Source: a bacterium (GTDB lineage Bacteria; Electryoneota; RPQS01). Taken from it: a stretch of 64,000 bases of DNA. Below, in pieces: positions 1 through 10,429 of this stretch. Under the pieces are notes generated by a model that did no database searches, was not told where the DNA came from, and saw nothing but the letters and a program-made list of their open reading frames with translations. The position numbers and the translations under genes are program-made. The first letter of the stretch is position 1. The number at the start of each line of letters is the position of its first letter. Where the stretch lies: NCBI GenBank assembly GCA_016703065.1, contig JADJCU010000005.1:215605-279604 (forward strand), read 5' to 3'.

Positions 1-1012
1 CTGCGGAAATGGATGAGTTGGAATAGATTACGCTGCCACCGGAGGCGACAACTATGAAACGATTATCCCCGCCGCCGCCGGATTCGCCTGTGTACGTTCC
101 GTCACTGAAGATGAAACTGTTGTTGCCAACCATGTCAATGTTCTGGCCGCAGGCAAATGTGCCCGATCCAGTAACTGAGTTGTTTAGTCCGCCGCAGATT
201 GACGAGTGTTCCCCCTGGGCGTAGTTGTTTCTTCCTCCGGCGACGGTGGCGTGGGGAGCGGTTGCCCAGTTGCTGTGTCCGCCAGAGACCGTTGAGTAAT
301 CCGCCGTGGCAAATCCCGCGAAACCACCGGAAACGGTTGCAAACGTAGCGCCGGCCTCATTCTGCATTCCTCCACCGACAGTTGACACCACACCAGAAGC
401 GACATTGCTCGACCCCCCAGACACGGTCGCCCTGCTTGCGAGCGCCTTATTGTAGTGACCGCCAGCAACGGTTGTGTACTCATCGCTAGCGATATTTTCA
501 TATCCACCCGCGATTGTCGCGTAATCACCCGAAGCTGTGTCGCTTGCTCCCGCGACGAAGGCGAAGAGCCCATCGTTGACATTGCCGACTCCGATGTTGG
601 CCTTGCCCGTGACGTTGATGTCACCGGTAATGCTCCCTCCTTCAGCTCCGTCCACGGTTCCGGCGCGATACGCATGAGCTACGGAGACTATCTGTTCCCG
701 CGGGGTCATCTCCAGATCGTTACCAATCTGGATTTCCAGCCAACGATTGTCGCTGAACAGATCGCTCAACGTCGTGACGGACCCGAGCCGTACCTCGAAC
801 ACCCCCCTCGCAACAGCAACGGAAGGATGCGCTTCCATCCAGAGCATGTCGCCTCCATTTGCCATACCATAGATCCGGAAGTTCATCGCGACGGTTGTGT
901 CGAGCGGAGTTCCGTCTGGCGCGGTCAGATAGCCCTGATAGTTGATCAGGTGCGGTATGGCCCAGCAGGGAATCGAGGTCGCGATGATGCAAAGCAGAAT
1001 GAGCTTTTTCAT
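1..1012 (-). CDS. YadA-head-repeat secreted protein, partial (3' end outside window)
   Basis: The gene enters the window at its 3' side; 337 codons are open from the ATG at 1012 to base 1. A GGAG Shine-Dalgarno six bases before the ATG lies inside the last codons of the upstream paralogue, whose stop is only three bases away, so the two are co-transcribed. Residues 1-19 form a signal peptide (MKKLILLC start). Residues 20-125 are an N-terminal domain shared by all four genes of this array (NYQGYLT...GTPLDTT...EMTPR...GTVDGA). From about residue 140 follow about ten 16-residue repeats of the type GG-x2-N-x-A-x-G-x2-A/S-T-V, the YadA/Hep_Hag head pattern that forms a trimeric beta-roll. In the paralogues the C-terminus is an S74 chaperone domain; here it would lie outside the window. 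Function is inferred as a surface or secreted trimeric fibre. Confidence 0.8.
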   Translation of the reverse strand, partial: MKKLILLCIIATSIPCWAIPHLINYQGYLTAPDGTPLDTTVAMNFRIYGMANGGDMLWMEAHPSVAVARGVFEVRLGSVTTLSDLFSDNRWLEIQIGNDLEMTPREQIVSVAHAYRAGTVDGAEGGSITGDINVTGKANIGVGNVNDGLFAFVAGASDTASGDYATIAGGYENIASDEYTTVAGGHYNKALASRATVSGGSSNVASGVVSTVGGGMQNEAGATFATVSGGFAGFATADYSTVSGGHSNWATAPHATVAGGRNNYAQGEHSSICGGLNNSVTGSGTFACGQNIDMVGNNSFIFSDGTYTGESGGGGDNRFIVVASGGSVIYSNSSISA

Positions 1013-1165
1013 GGACTACTCCAGTTTAATATTCGTCTGCTTTTCTCCCGCAAGGAGAGATTGGACTTGAGTCCGCAAGAGTGTATTCTCTCTTTCCACT
1101 GATTCCAGCCGCTTCGCAAGCTCTTGAATCGCCGCCAGCGCGACACCGTCGGGATCAATCGTGGA
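936..1165. repeat. 230-bp perfect direct repeat, copy 1
   Basis: Bases 936-1165 are identical to 3316-3545 (offset 2380). The repeat covers the end of one array gene (the coiled-coil tail after the S74 domain), its stop, the ribosome binding site and the first ~25 codons of the next gene. It ends in mismatches at 935/3315 and 1166/3546. Confidence 0.95.
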
Positions 1166-3392
1166 GATAGATTTATTGTTGTCTCCAATTTCGAAGAGCG
1201 AATAGAAATCCTGCGCCATAGGGCCGATATGTTTGATTGATGCATCCTGGGACTTGTAGTTCCACTTTCTAATGGGGAGACTCTTGACTTTATCCAGAAT
1301 GTCAGCAGTGTTTACTTGCTCGAAATTCTGTTTGAGTGTGGAGTCGCAAGCACTTAACCAGTAACCTGCGCCGATGGGCATCTCGACTCTGAAGTCATCA
1401 GGGTGTCCGAGAAGATGATGGCTCCCCTCCTGCGACGCGGATCAGCATTTGATTGTTGCGCCACGTTGAGATGTCGGCATTGGTTGCATCGCCCCAAACG
1501 AAACAGCCGTTGTCATACGCTTTTTCGCGCGTCTTCCAGCTGCGAAAGAATAGTCCCCGGTAACCCGGTTCCGCGTTCCACCGGGGATCATTGAGCATTC
1601 ACCCGTGATGGAGTTGTTGTCCGCAGACCAGTAGCCTCCCCTCCGGCGATAACACTGTAGTCGCCCCAGACGTGGTTGGAGTGTCCTCCTCCGACGGTGG
1701 CATATTGTCCATCGGCAATATTGGAGTCACCTCCGCAAACGGTGGCGCCGAACTCACCGGCCACATTATCGGTGCCTCCGGCGACGGTTGCAGATCCTCC
1801 TGATACGGCGTTTCTATCGCCGCCTCCCACGACTCCAAAGTCAGATGTCGCCGAGTTTTTTCGTCCACCTGCGATGACAGAGAAACTGCCGCCCGCAAAA
1901 TTCCCGAGTTCCGGCAGATAGCCGCCTCCGCCTCCGACGAAGCTGTATTGTGCGGTAGCTTGGTTGTAACGTCCTCCGCAGACCGTTGCGGCTCTGATGC
2001 CTGCGAAGTTGTCGTATCCGCCGGCAACGGTAGCGGCATAGCCTTCCGCGACGCAGCTATAGCCTCCTCCGACCGTTGCGTAAGAAGAGTCAGCGGTGTT
2101 GTCGTATCCTCCTGAGATGGTCGTTGCGTCCGCCAGTGCATCATTCCTCTTCCACCCCCACGGGTCGCATAAGCAGTGTCCCCGACGTTGTCATACCCAC
2201 CTGCGATGGTCGAGGCATAGCCACCAGCATCTTGGCTATAGCCGCCACCTACTGTCGCATAGGATGAATCCGCGAGGTTGTCATAGCCGCCGGCGATAGT
2301 GGAAGCGAAGTCACGTGCCATGTGGCCGTATCCTCCCGCCACGGTTGCGTAATCCACTTCGGCGCGATTGACACTTCCGCCACCGACGGTACAATAGGGG
2401 CCAACAGCACTGTTTCCGTAACCTCCAACCACGGAAGCATTGAGGGCCGTTGCTGCGTTGCTTTGCCCACCTCCGACGACTGCGTAGTTCCCGTTTGCAG
2501 AGTTTGAGTCTGATGCTGCGGCTCCGCCACCGCCGGAGACGACGGAGTAATTCCCTCGCGCCTTGTTGAAACCTCCCGCGCCGACAAATGAGCGAGATCC
2601 AGTAGCAAGGTTATCGTATCCTCCGGCTACGGTTGTATAATCATTGGCGGCGGCGTTTCCCCAGCCGGAGAGGATTGCGGAGTGCGATCCAGTGATATAG
2701 TTTTCTTCTCCGCCCCCGATAACACTGTGATTTCCCTCAATGCCGTTGATTTCTCCACTGCAGATTCCCGAAAAATTTCCGTCCATGTAGTTGGTCATAC
2801 CGTTGCCGATGATGCTGTAGTCACCGACGAGATTGTTGTCGCTGCCGCCGGAGATTGAGCTTGCGATTCCGTAGCATGAGTTCTCAACTCCAGAGATGAA
2901 GGAGTAGTTTTGTTCGGAAGTGTTATTCTGCCCGCAGACGAAGGAACCGGTACCACCGTTGGCCTGTCCAGATCCGAAGGCGGCTTTGCCGGTGAGCTGA
3001 AGATTGCCGGAGACGGCACCGCCGGTTGCGCCGTCCACAGTTCCGACACGGTAGGCGTGAGCGGCAGAGTGAAGTTGCGCACGCGGAGTCATTTCGGCAT
3101 CCGCGCCGACCGTAACACCAAGCCAGCGATTTGCCGAGAACAAGTCCGGCAACGCAGTGACGGAACCAAGCGTGACGTTGAATAGCCCATCGGCCACCTG
3201 CACCGCGACATGGTTCTCGAACCACAGCGTATTGCCCCCGCCAGCCGCATCAGAGGTGAACGTGATCGCGACGACGGTATCTAAAGGTGTCTCATCCGGC
3301 CGCGTCAGATAGCCTTGATAGTTGATCAGGTGCGGTATGGCCCAGCAGGGAATCGAGGTCGCGATGATGCAAAGCAGAATGAGCTTTTTCAT
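1016..3392 (-). CDS. YadA-head-repeat protein with C-terminal S74 chaperone domain (frameshifted)
   Basis: Second member of the array, ATG at 3392, stop TAG at 1018-1016. Signal peptide (residues 1-19), shared N-terminal domain, then a long run of 16-residue GGG-x2-N-x-A head repeats. The reading frame changes near 2148 (extra AG in a GGTGGAAGAGG run), near 1640, near 1515 and near 1430; read across these, repeats and S74 domain are continuous. The S74 (endosialidase-type intramolecular chaperone) domain is at 1016-1345: ACDSTLK, then HIGPMAQDF and TIDPDGVALAAIQ, and it ends in a coiled coil (LAKRLESVERENTLLRTQVQ). The residue aligned with the S74 nucleophile serine is cysteine. Either a decayed gene or, more likely given similar breaks in housekeeping genes nearby, sequencing error. 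Confidence 0.7.
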
Positions 3393-3545
3393 GGACTACT
3401 CCAGTTTAATATTCGTCTGCTTTTCTCCCGCAAGGAGAGATTGGACTTGAGTCCGCAAGAGTGTATTCTCTCTTTCCACTGATTCCAGCCGCTTCGCAAG
3501 CTCTTGAATCGCCGCCAGCGCGACACCGTCGGGATCAATCGTGGA
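3316..3545. repeat. 230-bp perfect direct repeat, copy 2
   Basis: Identical to 936-1165. It spans the junction between the third and second array genes in the same way as copy 1 spans the second and first, which is what an unequal crossover or gene-conversion tract would leave. Confidence 0.95.
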
Positions 3546-6110
3546 AATAGTCGTATTGTCGTCACCGTAACCGAATAGCTTGTGGAATGTCTGAGCCATC
3601 GGACCAATGTGCGTGTTGCTTGCGTCTTGATGCGTGTAGTTCCACTCTTCAATAGGGAGTTGCACAAGTTTGTCGAGAATCGCGGCGGTGTTGGCTGCTT
3701 TGCGATTGCTTTTCTTGCTGCTGTCGGAGAGCACTTCCCACGCGGTATCGCCGTTGTCGAGTTTGACGCCAACGGTTCCAGCGGTGTTAGTGGCGATGCG
3801 GACGCCGCCGGAAGAACGCAGACTGAACTGATTGTTGGCCGTGGAAGCAAAGTCTGCGACGGTATTATCGGCCCAAACAAAGGGAGCCGGTGTGGTTTGC
3901 CTTGGCACGGAACCCCATCGCAGTCGAGAAGTTGCCTGTCGCTTCGTTGCCGACTCCGCCCGGGACAGTTGCAGAGGAACCACTAGCAACATTCTGAAAC
4001 CCGCCGCTGATAGTGGCATCTTGACTTGAGGCATTGTTAAGCGTTCCGCCACCGACAAATGCGCGTAAGCCGCTTGCAGTGTTACCTGTCCCCGAACCAC
4101 AGAAGGACTTTTCACCTGTGCTTTGGTTACTCCGTCCTCCGCAGACGACCGATTGAAGACCTTCGGCATTACTTCTTTGTCCGCCTCCGATAAATGAGTA
4201 GTCTCCGCGAGCAGAGTTTGAATCCGCTGCTGTTGCGCCGCCGCCGCCGACAACAACGGAGTATGCGCCGCGCACACGATTATTTCGACCCCCGCCGATG
4301 AAGGACCAGTTAGAATAGGTTGGGACAGCTGCGTTTTCGATGTAGTTACTCTCGCCGGAGGCAATCGCCGAGTAACTGCCGGTAATTTTGTTGGTTTTTC
4401 CGGCGCCGATGAACGACCAGTTTCCGCTCACGACGTTGGAGTCTTGTGGATCGCCACCGCCACCTGCGATGACGGAGTAGTTGCCGTGCACGCGATTAAA
4501 CGCGCCGCCGCAGATGGAAGATTGGAGTCCATCCACGAGGTTTCCTTGCCCCGCACCAATGAAGGCTTCCTGATTGAGCGCTTGGTTCATTTGACCGCCG
4601 GAAATCGCAGACCCAAGTCCCACAGTCTGATTGGCGGAGCCACCGCCGACGAAGGAGATGTTCCCGGAGGCAGTGTTACTCGTGCCTCCACAAATGGCAG
4701 CACGTTGACCCGCGGCGGCATTGGTTTCACCACCCGCGACGACGGAGCGAACCTGGGATGCAATGTTGCCGGTTCCGCCACCCACAGTCGCGTGTTCGCC
4801 GCTGGCGCTATTGCCTTGGCCGCCACCGACGTATGACGCAAGTCCGGAGGCGTGATTCTGCCAACCGCCGCCGACGGCAGAATGAACTGCCGACGCTGTG
4901 TCTTCTATACCGCCACTGACAACAGAATAGCTTGCTGAAGCAGCGTTTTCAATGCCGCCCCCAATATGAGCGTAGTATCCGGTGGCTAGATTGCGGAAGC
5001 CACCTCCGATGGACGCACAGTAGTCGGCCGAGTTTTCATAGCCGCCACCGACGAAGCCTACCCACCCAGTCACAGTGTTATGGCTGCCGCCGGCGATGGA
5101 CCCTGTCTGTCCGCTGACGCTGTTTAGTGAGCCGCCGCCGATGGTCGCGAACCAGTTGGAGGTTGAGTTTTCGGAGCCGCCGGAGATGACGGAGTAGTCA
5201 CCACCGACCGAATTTTGATCCCCACCACCAACCGTCGTGTGCTGCGCCAGAGTTTGATTTCGTCGACCGCCGCTGATCACAGAGTAGGAGCCGATGGCGG
5301 CATTAGAGTCCGCCGCGTCCTGTTGCCTCCGCCACCGGCAATGGTCGCATAGTCGCCATATACACGGTTGAAGGCCCCACCACCGATGGTTACAGTATTT
5401 CCAGTGGCAAGGTTTTCGGCACCGCCGGAGATGACAGAGAAGCTATAAGGCCCCGTGATGTCGTTATGATAGCCGCCAGCGATGACGTGCGAGGACCCTG
5501 CAGAAGTCACTTCATTTCCGTACCCACCGCCGCAGACTCCGCCCGCAGAGTTGAGGACGTTGTCCGAACCTGCGCCGATAAAGCCGAAGGTTCCTGTAAG
5601 GGTATTGCTGCTGCCGCCGGCGATCGTGGCCGGACCCTGTGTAATAACTTGCCCGGAGCCTGCCGCAAAACAGTCGTCAGATGGAATTGAATTCGAAACG
5701 CCAGCAGAGAGGCTGCCAGTCAAGGTGCCGCCGATGGCTCCGTCCACCGTTCCCGTGCGAAATGCGTAGGGCACAGACTGACTGTATGTCCCTGGCGTCA
5801 TGGGACTGTCGCTTCCTACAGTAACTTGCAGCATGGCGATGCCCGACGCAAAGACCGAATCTGTCAAGAAGACATCGTTACCCAAAGTAACATTGAAGTA
5901 TCCATCCGTAACGGTCACCGCCGGATGGTTTTCCTCCCACAGCAACTCCCAAAAATTGCCGTAGAACTTAAACGTCATAGCAACGGTGGTATCAAGTGGC
6001 GTGCCTTCTGGGCTTGTCAGGTACCCCTGATAGCTGATGTAGGGGGGAACAGCCATTGTGAACGTCGCGCTCATCAGGAGTGCCAGTAGTAGCATTGTAA
6101 CAGATTTCAT
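3396..6110 (-). CDS. YadA-head-repeat protein with C-terminal S74 chaperone domain (frameshifted)
   Basis: Third and largest array member, ATG at 6110 preceded by AAGGA, stop at 3396. Read across two single-base shifts (near 5318 and at a CCC run near 3895) it encodes about 900 residues: signal peptide ending at TMA, the shared N-terminal domain (SYQGYLTSPEGTPLDTT), some 35 head repeats, and an S74 domain starting at LSDSSKKSNRK with HIGPMAQTF and TIDPDGVALAAIQ. This copy keeps the serine of the SD-x3-K self-cleavage motif. Three repeats carry an extra glycine and a DSN insert (for example GGGGATAADSNSARG). In characterised S74 proteins the domain trimerises, helps the fibre fold and then cleaves itself off; that behaviour is inferred here. 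Confidence 0.75.
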
Positions 6111-6146
6111 AGTCGTTGTCCTTGCAGGAAGAATAGAAAGGATAAA

Positions 6147-8175
6147 TTATCGTGATGCATGTTTCGTGAGGTGTTCATTCTGCGCGCGAAGCTGTGCGAC
6201 CTCGTTCCGCAGTTCCGTAACTTGTTTGGCGAGTTCCTTCACCGCCGCGAACAGAACGCCGTCCGCGTCAATCGTCTCGATCCCCAGAGAGTCGGTGCCA
6301 AGATGGAAAGCGCTCCAGAAGTCCTGCGCCATCGGACCAATATGCTTCGGGCCGTCCGCCTGATGCTTGTAATTCCATTGGTCGATCGGCATCGCGGTGA
6401 GCTTTTCGAGGACATCGTCGCCGTTCACTCGAGTGCGGTTTGTTTTGGAAGTGGAATCGCACAGCGATATCCACGACGTGCCTCCGCCCACCACGCGGAC
6501 GCCGGCATTTGCGAGTAACGAGTCAGTCCAGATACGGAAACCATTGTTGACGAGGAAATTCGCCGTTTGACTCATCCCAATGCCGAAAGCCTCGGAACCA
6601 TCTCCAAACACAAAGGCATTGTTGGCCGAAACGACTGTGTTGTTGCTTCCGCACGCGACGCTGTAGTCGCCCGAGATTTCATTGTTGTACCCGCCCGGAA
6701 TCGTCGAGTAGATAGATCCTGAAGCGACCCTGTTGACGCGGCCTCCTCCGATAAAAGCGTAGTTGGACGGCCCCCACACGGCGTTGCTATCACCGCCCGC
6801 AATCGTGGAGTAGTCGCCAGAAATGTGATTGTCGTGTCCGCCCGCAATCGTGCAGTAGTCCGAGCCAGTCTCAATCTGATTGTTATCCCCGCCGCCGATC
6901 GTGGATCGGTTGCCGACAACGTCATTGTAGCGGCCTCCGCCAATCGTGGAGTACTGTCCGGTCGCATCGTTGTACGTGCCGCCGCCAACGGTGGAGTAGA
7001 AATTGGTAGACGTATTGCGATAGCCGCCGCCGATCGTGGCGCACGTTTGGCTGGCCGAATGGTAGTAGCCACCTGCAATGGTCGAGGCATCTCCAGTCGC
7101 GTAGTTATGATAGCCGCCGCCAATGACCGAGTAATTGCCCTGTGCAGAATTGGAATCGGCCCACGCGTCCCCGCCACCGCCAGCGATAACTGAATACTCT
7201 CCCCGTGCGCGGTTATGGCCGCCTCCGGAGATAGTCGCATAGACGTTGTCAGCGTAGTTTAGTTGCCCGCCTGCAACGGTCGTGTGGTACTCTGTCGCAC
7301 CGCATTGCGAGCCACCTCCGACGACGGAGTAATCACCCGTTGCCCAACTTCCGATTCCGCCGTTCGCGCGCGAGTACTGTCCGCCTGCCCAGTTTCCGAC
7401 ACCAGCGCCCACTGATGACATCCACGCGGTCGCGCGATTGTCGGATCCACCGCCCACTTGCGAATATCCTCCGCTTGCAGTGTTGCTCATTCCTCCACCA
7501 ATGGCGGATTTCTCTCCGGTTGCGCTGTTGGAGTCGCTGATCGCAGCTCCGCCGCCGCCGGCGACGACGGAGTACTCACCCCGCGCGTAGTTAAAATGTC
7601 CGCCGCCGACGCTGGAGTGTGTGCCGGTGACAATGTTGTCTTGACCTGCTGCGAACGAGTATTGCCCGATGACAGTGTTATTGCGCCAATTGCAACGGAG
7701 TAGTCTCCGTCCACGTTGCAGTCGAATCCAGAAGACATTGCCAAAACTTCCATCGTTGGTGTTCTCGGCGCCGACATTGAGTTGTCCCCAAATCGTGCCA
7801 CCCGTTGCTTCATCAATCGTCCCGATGCGGTACGCGTACGGAACAGCGGCGAACGCGATGCGCGGCGTCATTTCGGCATCCGACCCAACTTGGATTCCCA
7901 ACCATATCGTTGTCATCAAAGAAATCATTCGGTATCGGATCCGCGAGCCCAAGCTCCCACTATAGAGTCCGTTCACTGTAGTCACGGTATGAATCGTCCC
8001 AGACCGGCGTCAGGCTTGCCAATTCGTGGTAGATACGGAATGTTATGTCAACAATCGTGTCAAGCGGTGCGCCGCTGGGTGACCGAAGCTCGCCCTGAAA
8101 GTTGACAACAGTAGGAACTGCCGCGTCCACGCGCAGCGCGACAAGGATAACGAGAGCAAATAACCACGGTTTCAT
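6147..8175 (-). CDS. YadA-head-repeat protein with C-terminal S74 chaperone domain (frameshifted)
   Basis: First gene of the array in transcription order, ATG at 8175 (MKPWLFALV signal peptide), stop TAA at 6149-6147, 36 bases before the next gene. The N-terminal domain (NFQGELRSPSGAPLDT...GSDAEMTPR) is broken by shifts near 7985, 7905-7945 and 7690-7740. From about 7670 to 6620 the frame is clean and gives about 20 head repeats, including two GGGG...DSNSA modules. The S74 domain follows (LCDSTSKTNRTRV, HIGPMAQDFW, TIDADGVLFAAVKELAK) and ends in a short coiled coil. The nucleophile position is cysteine, as in the 1016-3392 copy. The tail differs from the other copies, so this gene did not take part in the 230-bp repeat exchange. 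Confidence 0.75.
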
Positions 8176-8626
8176 ACGTAACACCTGGTTCTGGCCGCAC
8201 CGCAGTGCGACCCGTGTCAGAAAAGAATTCAAGAAGTCTATTGACGACTCGACGTGGAAACGCAGGCTTAGGCAAATGGGATGTAGAATCCGCGCGCGAG
8301 ACAAGACGCGATGTGACTCCGCACAGGCGGGTTACTTGTATTCGATACTGTCGCCCGGTGTTGCATCGAGCGCTTCTCGAGTACAAAAAGACAGAGCGAA
8401 CCCAACGCCGCATTCGGCAAGGATTCGCTCTTGAATATACCCCGGCAAGGACAAATTTCCAGCCGACCAACGTGTCCTACAAACTACATCAGGACATGTT
8501 GATTGTCAACAACGCAGCTGTCAACGAACTTCGCTTAGTCTTCGCAAAAATCGCGCTTGCCGCGCCAGACTTCTCCATTGCAGACATCACAACCTATTCG
8601 CCTCACTCTCAGGAGGACGCCCTAAC
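8176..8626. other. intergenic region upstream of the head-repeat array
   Basis: No convincing gene on either strand. On the minus strand a TATATT box (8441-8436) and a TTGACA (8511-8506) could serve transcription of the array, but neither has a good partner at 17-18 bases, so no promoter is claimed. Confidence 0.4.
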
Positions 8627-8932
8627 TCACTTAATCTCCCAGTCGACCACGGCCCTATCGGAACGGACCCGGTTTAACAACGCCATGACATCTCTGTGTA
8701 ATGGGTGGTCACGATAATATTCGAGCGTCGCCCAATTCGGGAAATCGCAATTGATGATGACATCGTACGCTTGGGGACCGGGAAGCTCGTTAATCCCGAC
8801 CTCCAGACGCAAGAGTCCCTCCACTTTCCCCGGCATAATCTCCAAGAGCTCTTTGACGCGCCGAGCGTTGGTCAGCTTATCGGCGCCATCCGCGTGCTCA
8901 TGGAGCTTCAACAATACCACGTGTCGAATCAT
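8627..8932 (-). CDS. Dabb-family (stress-responsive alpha/beta-barrel) protein
   Basis: 101 residues, ATG at 8932 after AGGGGCAAGG; a longer open frame exists upstream but lacks family similarity. It starts MIRHVVLLKLHEHADG and contains VEGLLRLEVG and YDVIINCDFPNWATLEYYRDHPLH, the pattern of the Dabb ferredoxin-like fold (dimeric alpha/beta barrel; N-terminal HxVxxK and C-terminal HPxH histidines). The family includes stress-induced proteins and small cyclase-type enzymes, and the substrate cannot be told. It is single-gene sized, 129 bases downstream of the symporter gene and on the same strand. Confidence 0.8.
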   Translation of the reverse strand: MIRHVVLLKLHEHADGADKLTNARRVKELLEIMPGKVEGLLRLEVGINELPGPQAYDVIINCDFPNWATLEYYRDHPLHRDVMALLNRVRSDRAVVDWEIK

Positions 8933-9061
8933 ATACCTTGCCCCTATTGAATTGAACCGAGGGAGTGTCAGTGACTCTGCCCTGAAGTTGCAGAGAGAAC
9001 GAACGTAGTGGCCGCGTTTCGAAACATGCGAATTGCGGGACCTGGCGTGTGTCACTCGGAA

Positions 9062-10429
9062 TTACGCGCGACCCGGTTCGCGCAACGAGATCAAAGCGTA
9101 GATAACAAAGGCAGCAAGAATAGAAGCAACATATGACCCGTCAAAGGGCGAAATGTAACTTCCCCAGACTGAAATTCCCAGCCCGACGACCAACGCCGCT
9201 CCCGCGGCTATCGGCCCTCCGCGAGTCGAGTGAAGCGCAGAAAGGGAGATGACGAAGATTCCCGCGCTGCCCAATCCCGACGCCATTTCAACCATCGCAT
9301 ATGTGGTTGTGCCGTAAATTGCCAGAAAGTACGCTGCAACACCGAGCGCCAATACGCCGCCTCGCGCCACCAGCAGTTTCTGCTTCTCACTGATATTCGG
9401 TCTACTCGACAATATCACATTGTGCCCAATCAACGCACTCGCGGCGAGCAGAGCGCTGTCCACAGTCGACAGAATCGCAGAGGCCAGCGCTCCGGCGTAC
9501 ATGACGTAGAGTAACGTAGGCAGATAGGTCAGCGCGAGCTTCGGCATCACCTGTTCGGAGTCTTCTATGCCGGGCAGCAGCGATACGCCGACCAATCCGA
9601 TGTAAACTGGAATCATGCCGATCAGGACATAGATAGCCGTCGCCAGAAACGCCGACCGCTTCGCGACGGTCGCCGAACGTGCCGCGATCACACGCGAAAT
9701 GAGCTCCTGCGCAACGATCGACCCGAAAATCGGCACCGCCCATCCATCGAGAATCGACAGCCAGCTTTCTGGTTCAGCATGTCCGCTTCCACTCCAGAGG
9801 TTCGTCATCAAAGTGGAAATACTCGGCGTCTGCTCTTGCGCACCGATCATGAATGCGAGTACACCCAGACCCGCAATCAGCGCGATCCCTTGGATAACAT
9901 CCGTATAGGCGTCCGCCCATAGGCCGCCGCTTACAGTGTAAACGAGCACGATGACCGTTGCAATCAAAATGCAAGTTTCCAATTGCAAATCGGACGAGAC
10001 CGACAGCACATGCCCGAATGCGCGAATCTGAGCAGCAGCCCAAATCAAAGAACTCGGCGCAATAATAATTGCGGCGAGCCGCTCCACGGACGGCGAGTAA
10101 CGTTGGCGATAGAGATCGGCGAGCGTCGTCAGCTTGCGCTTCCACATCGGCGCCGCAAAGACCCATGCCATCAATAGCAGACAAATCGTGTAGCCAAACG
10201 GATCAGCATTCCCGCCGGACAGTCCCCTATCGTAGACTGATGCCGCCGCACCAACGCACGTTTCGGCGCCAAACCACGTTGCGAAAATCGAAAACGATGT
10301 GAGCAGATACCCCAACTGCCGTCCTGCAATCAGGTAGTCGCTTTCACTGTGGACTTTGCGCGAGACAAGCAATCCTGTCAGCAGCGCCGCACCGATGTAA
10401 ACGAGTATACCGATAAAGACCGGACTCAC
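9062..10429 (-). CDS. sodium:solute symporter (SSS family)
   Basis: 455 residues, intact. Inner-membrane transporter of the LeuT-fold SSS family that couples Na+ entry to uptake of a small solute. Features: N-terminal helix, then SESDYLIAGRQLGYLL and SIFATWFGAETCVGAA (the TM1-TM2 signature GAxxxG-like region), KRKLTTLADLYRQRYS loop, SGGLWADAYTDVIQG (SSS signature region in TM5-6), about 12-13 hydrophobic segments in all. The ATG overlaps the stop of the pabBC gene by four bases (ATGA), so translation is probably coupled. The pairing with folate synthesis is unusual; the substrate could be a pterin, amino acid or carboxylate, but nothing in the sequence decides it. Confidence 0.85.
   Translation of the reverse strand: MSPVFIGILVYIGAALLTGLLVSRKVHSESDYLIAGRQLGYLLTSFSIFATWFGAETCVGAAASVYDRGLSGGNADPFGYTICLLLMAWVFAAPMWKRKLTTLADLYRQRYSPSVERLAAIIIAPSSLIWAAAQIRAFGHVLSVSSDLQLETCILIATVIVLVYTVSGGLWADAYTDVIQGIALIAGLGVLAFMIGAQEQTPSISTLMTNLWSGSGHAEPESWLSILDGWAVPIFGSIVAQELISRVIAARSATVAKRSAFLATAIYVLIGMIPVYIGLVGVSLLPGIEDSEQVMPKLALTYLPTLLYVMYAGALASAILSTVDSALLAASALIGHNVILSSRPNISEKQKLLVARGGVLALGVAAYFLAIYGTTTYAMVEMASGLGSAGIFVISLSALHSTRGGPIAAGAALVVGLGISVWGSYISPFDGSYVASILAAFVIYALISLREPGRA

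Noticed and set aside
184..5117. Many open frames on both strands across the head-repeat array (for example 184-675 minus, 2249-2608 minus, 4444-4836 plus)
   Set aside because: They are frame shadows of the repeat-coding DNA; they are Ser/Thr/Arg/Pro-rich and the correct frame is shown by the GGGxxN repeat pattern and flanking domains.
6570..7560. 48-base periodicity that resembles a repeat array such as CRISPR
   Set aside because: The period is the 16-residue protein repeat; units are degenerate, contiguous and in frame, with no conserved spacer/repeat alternation.
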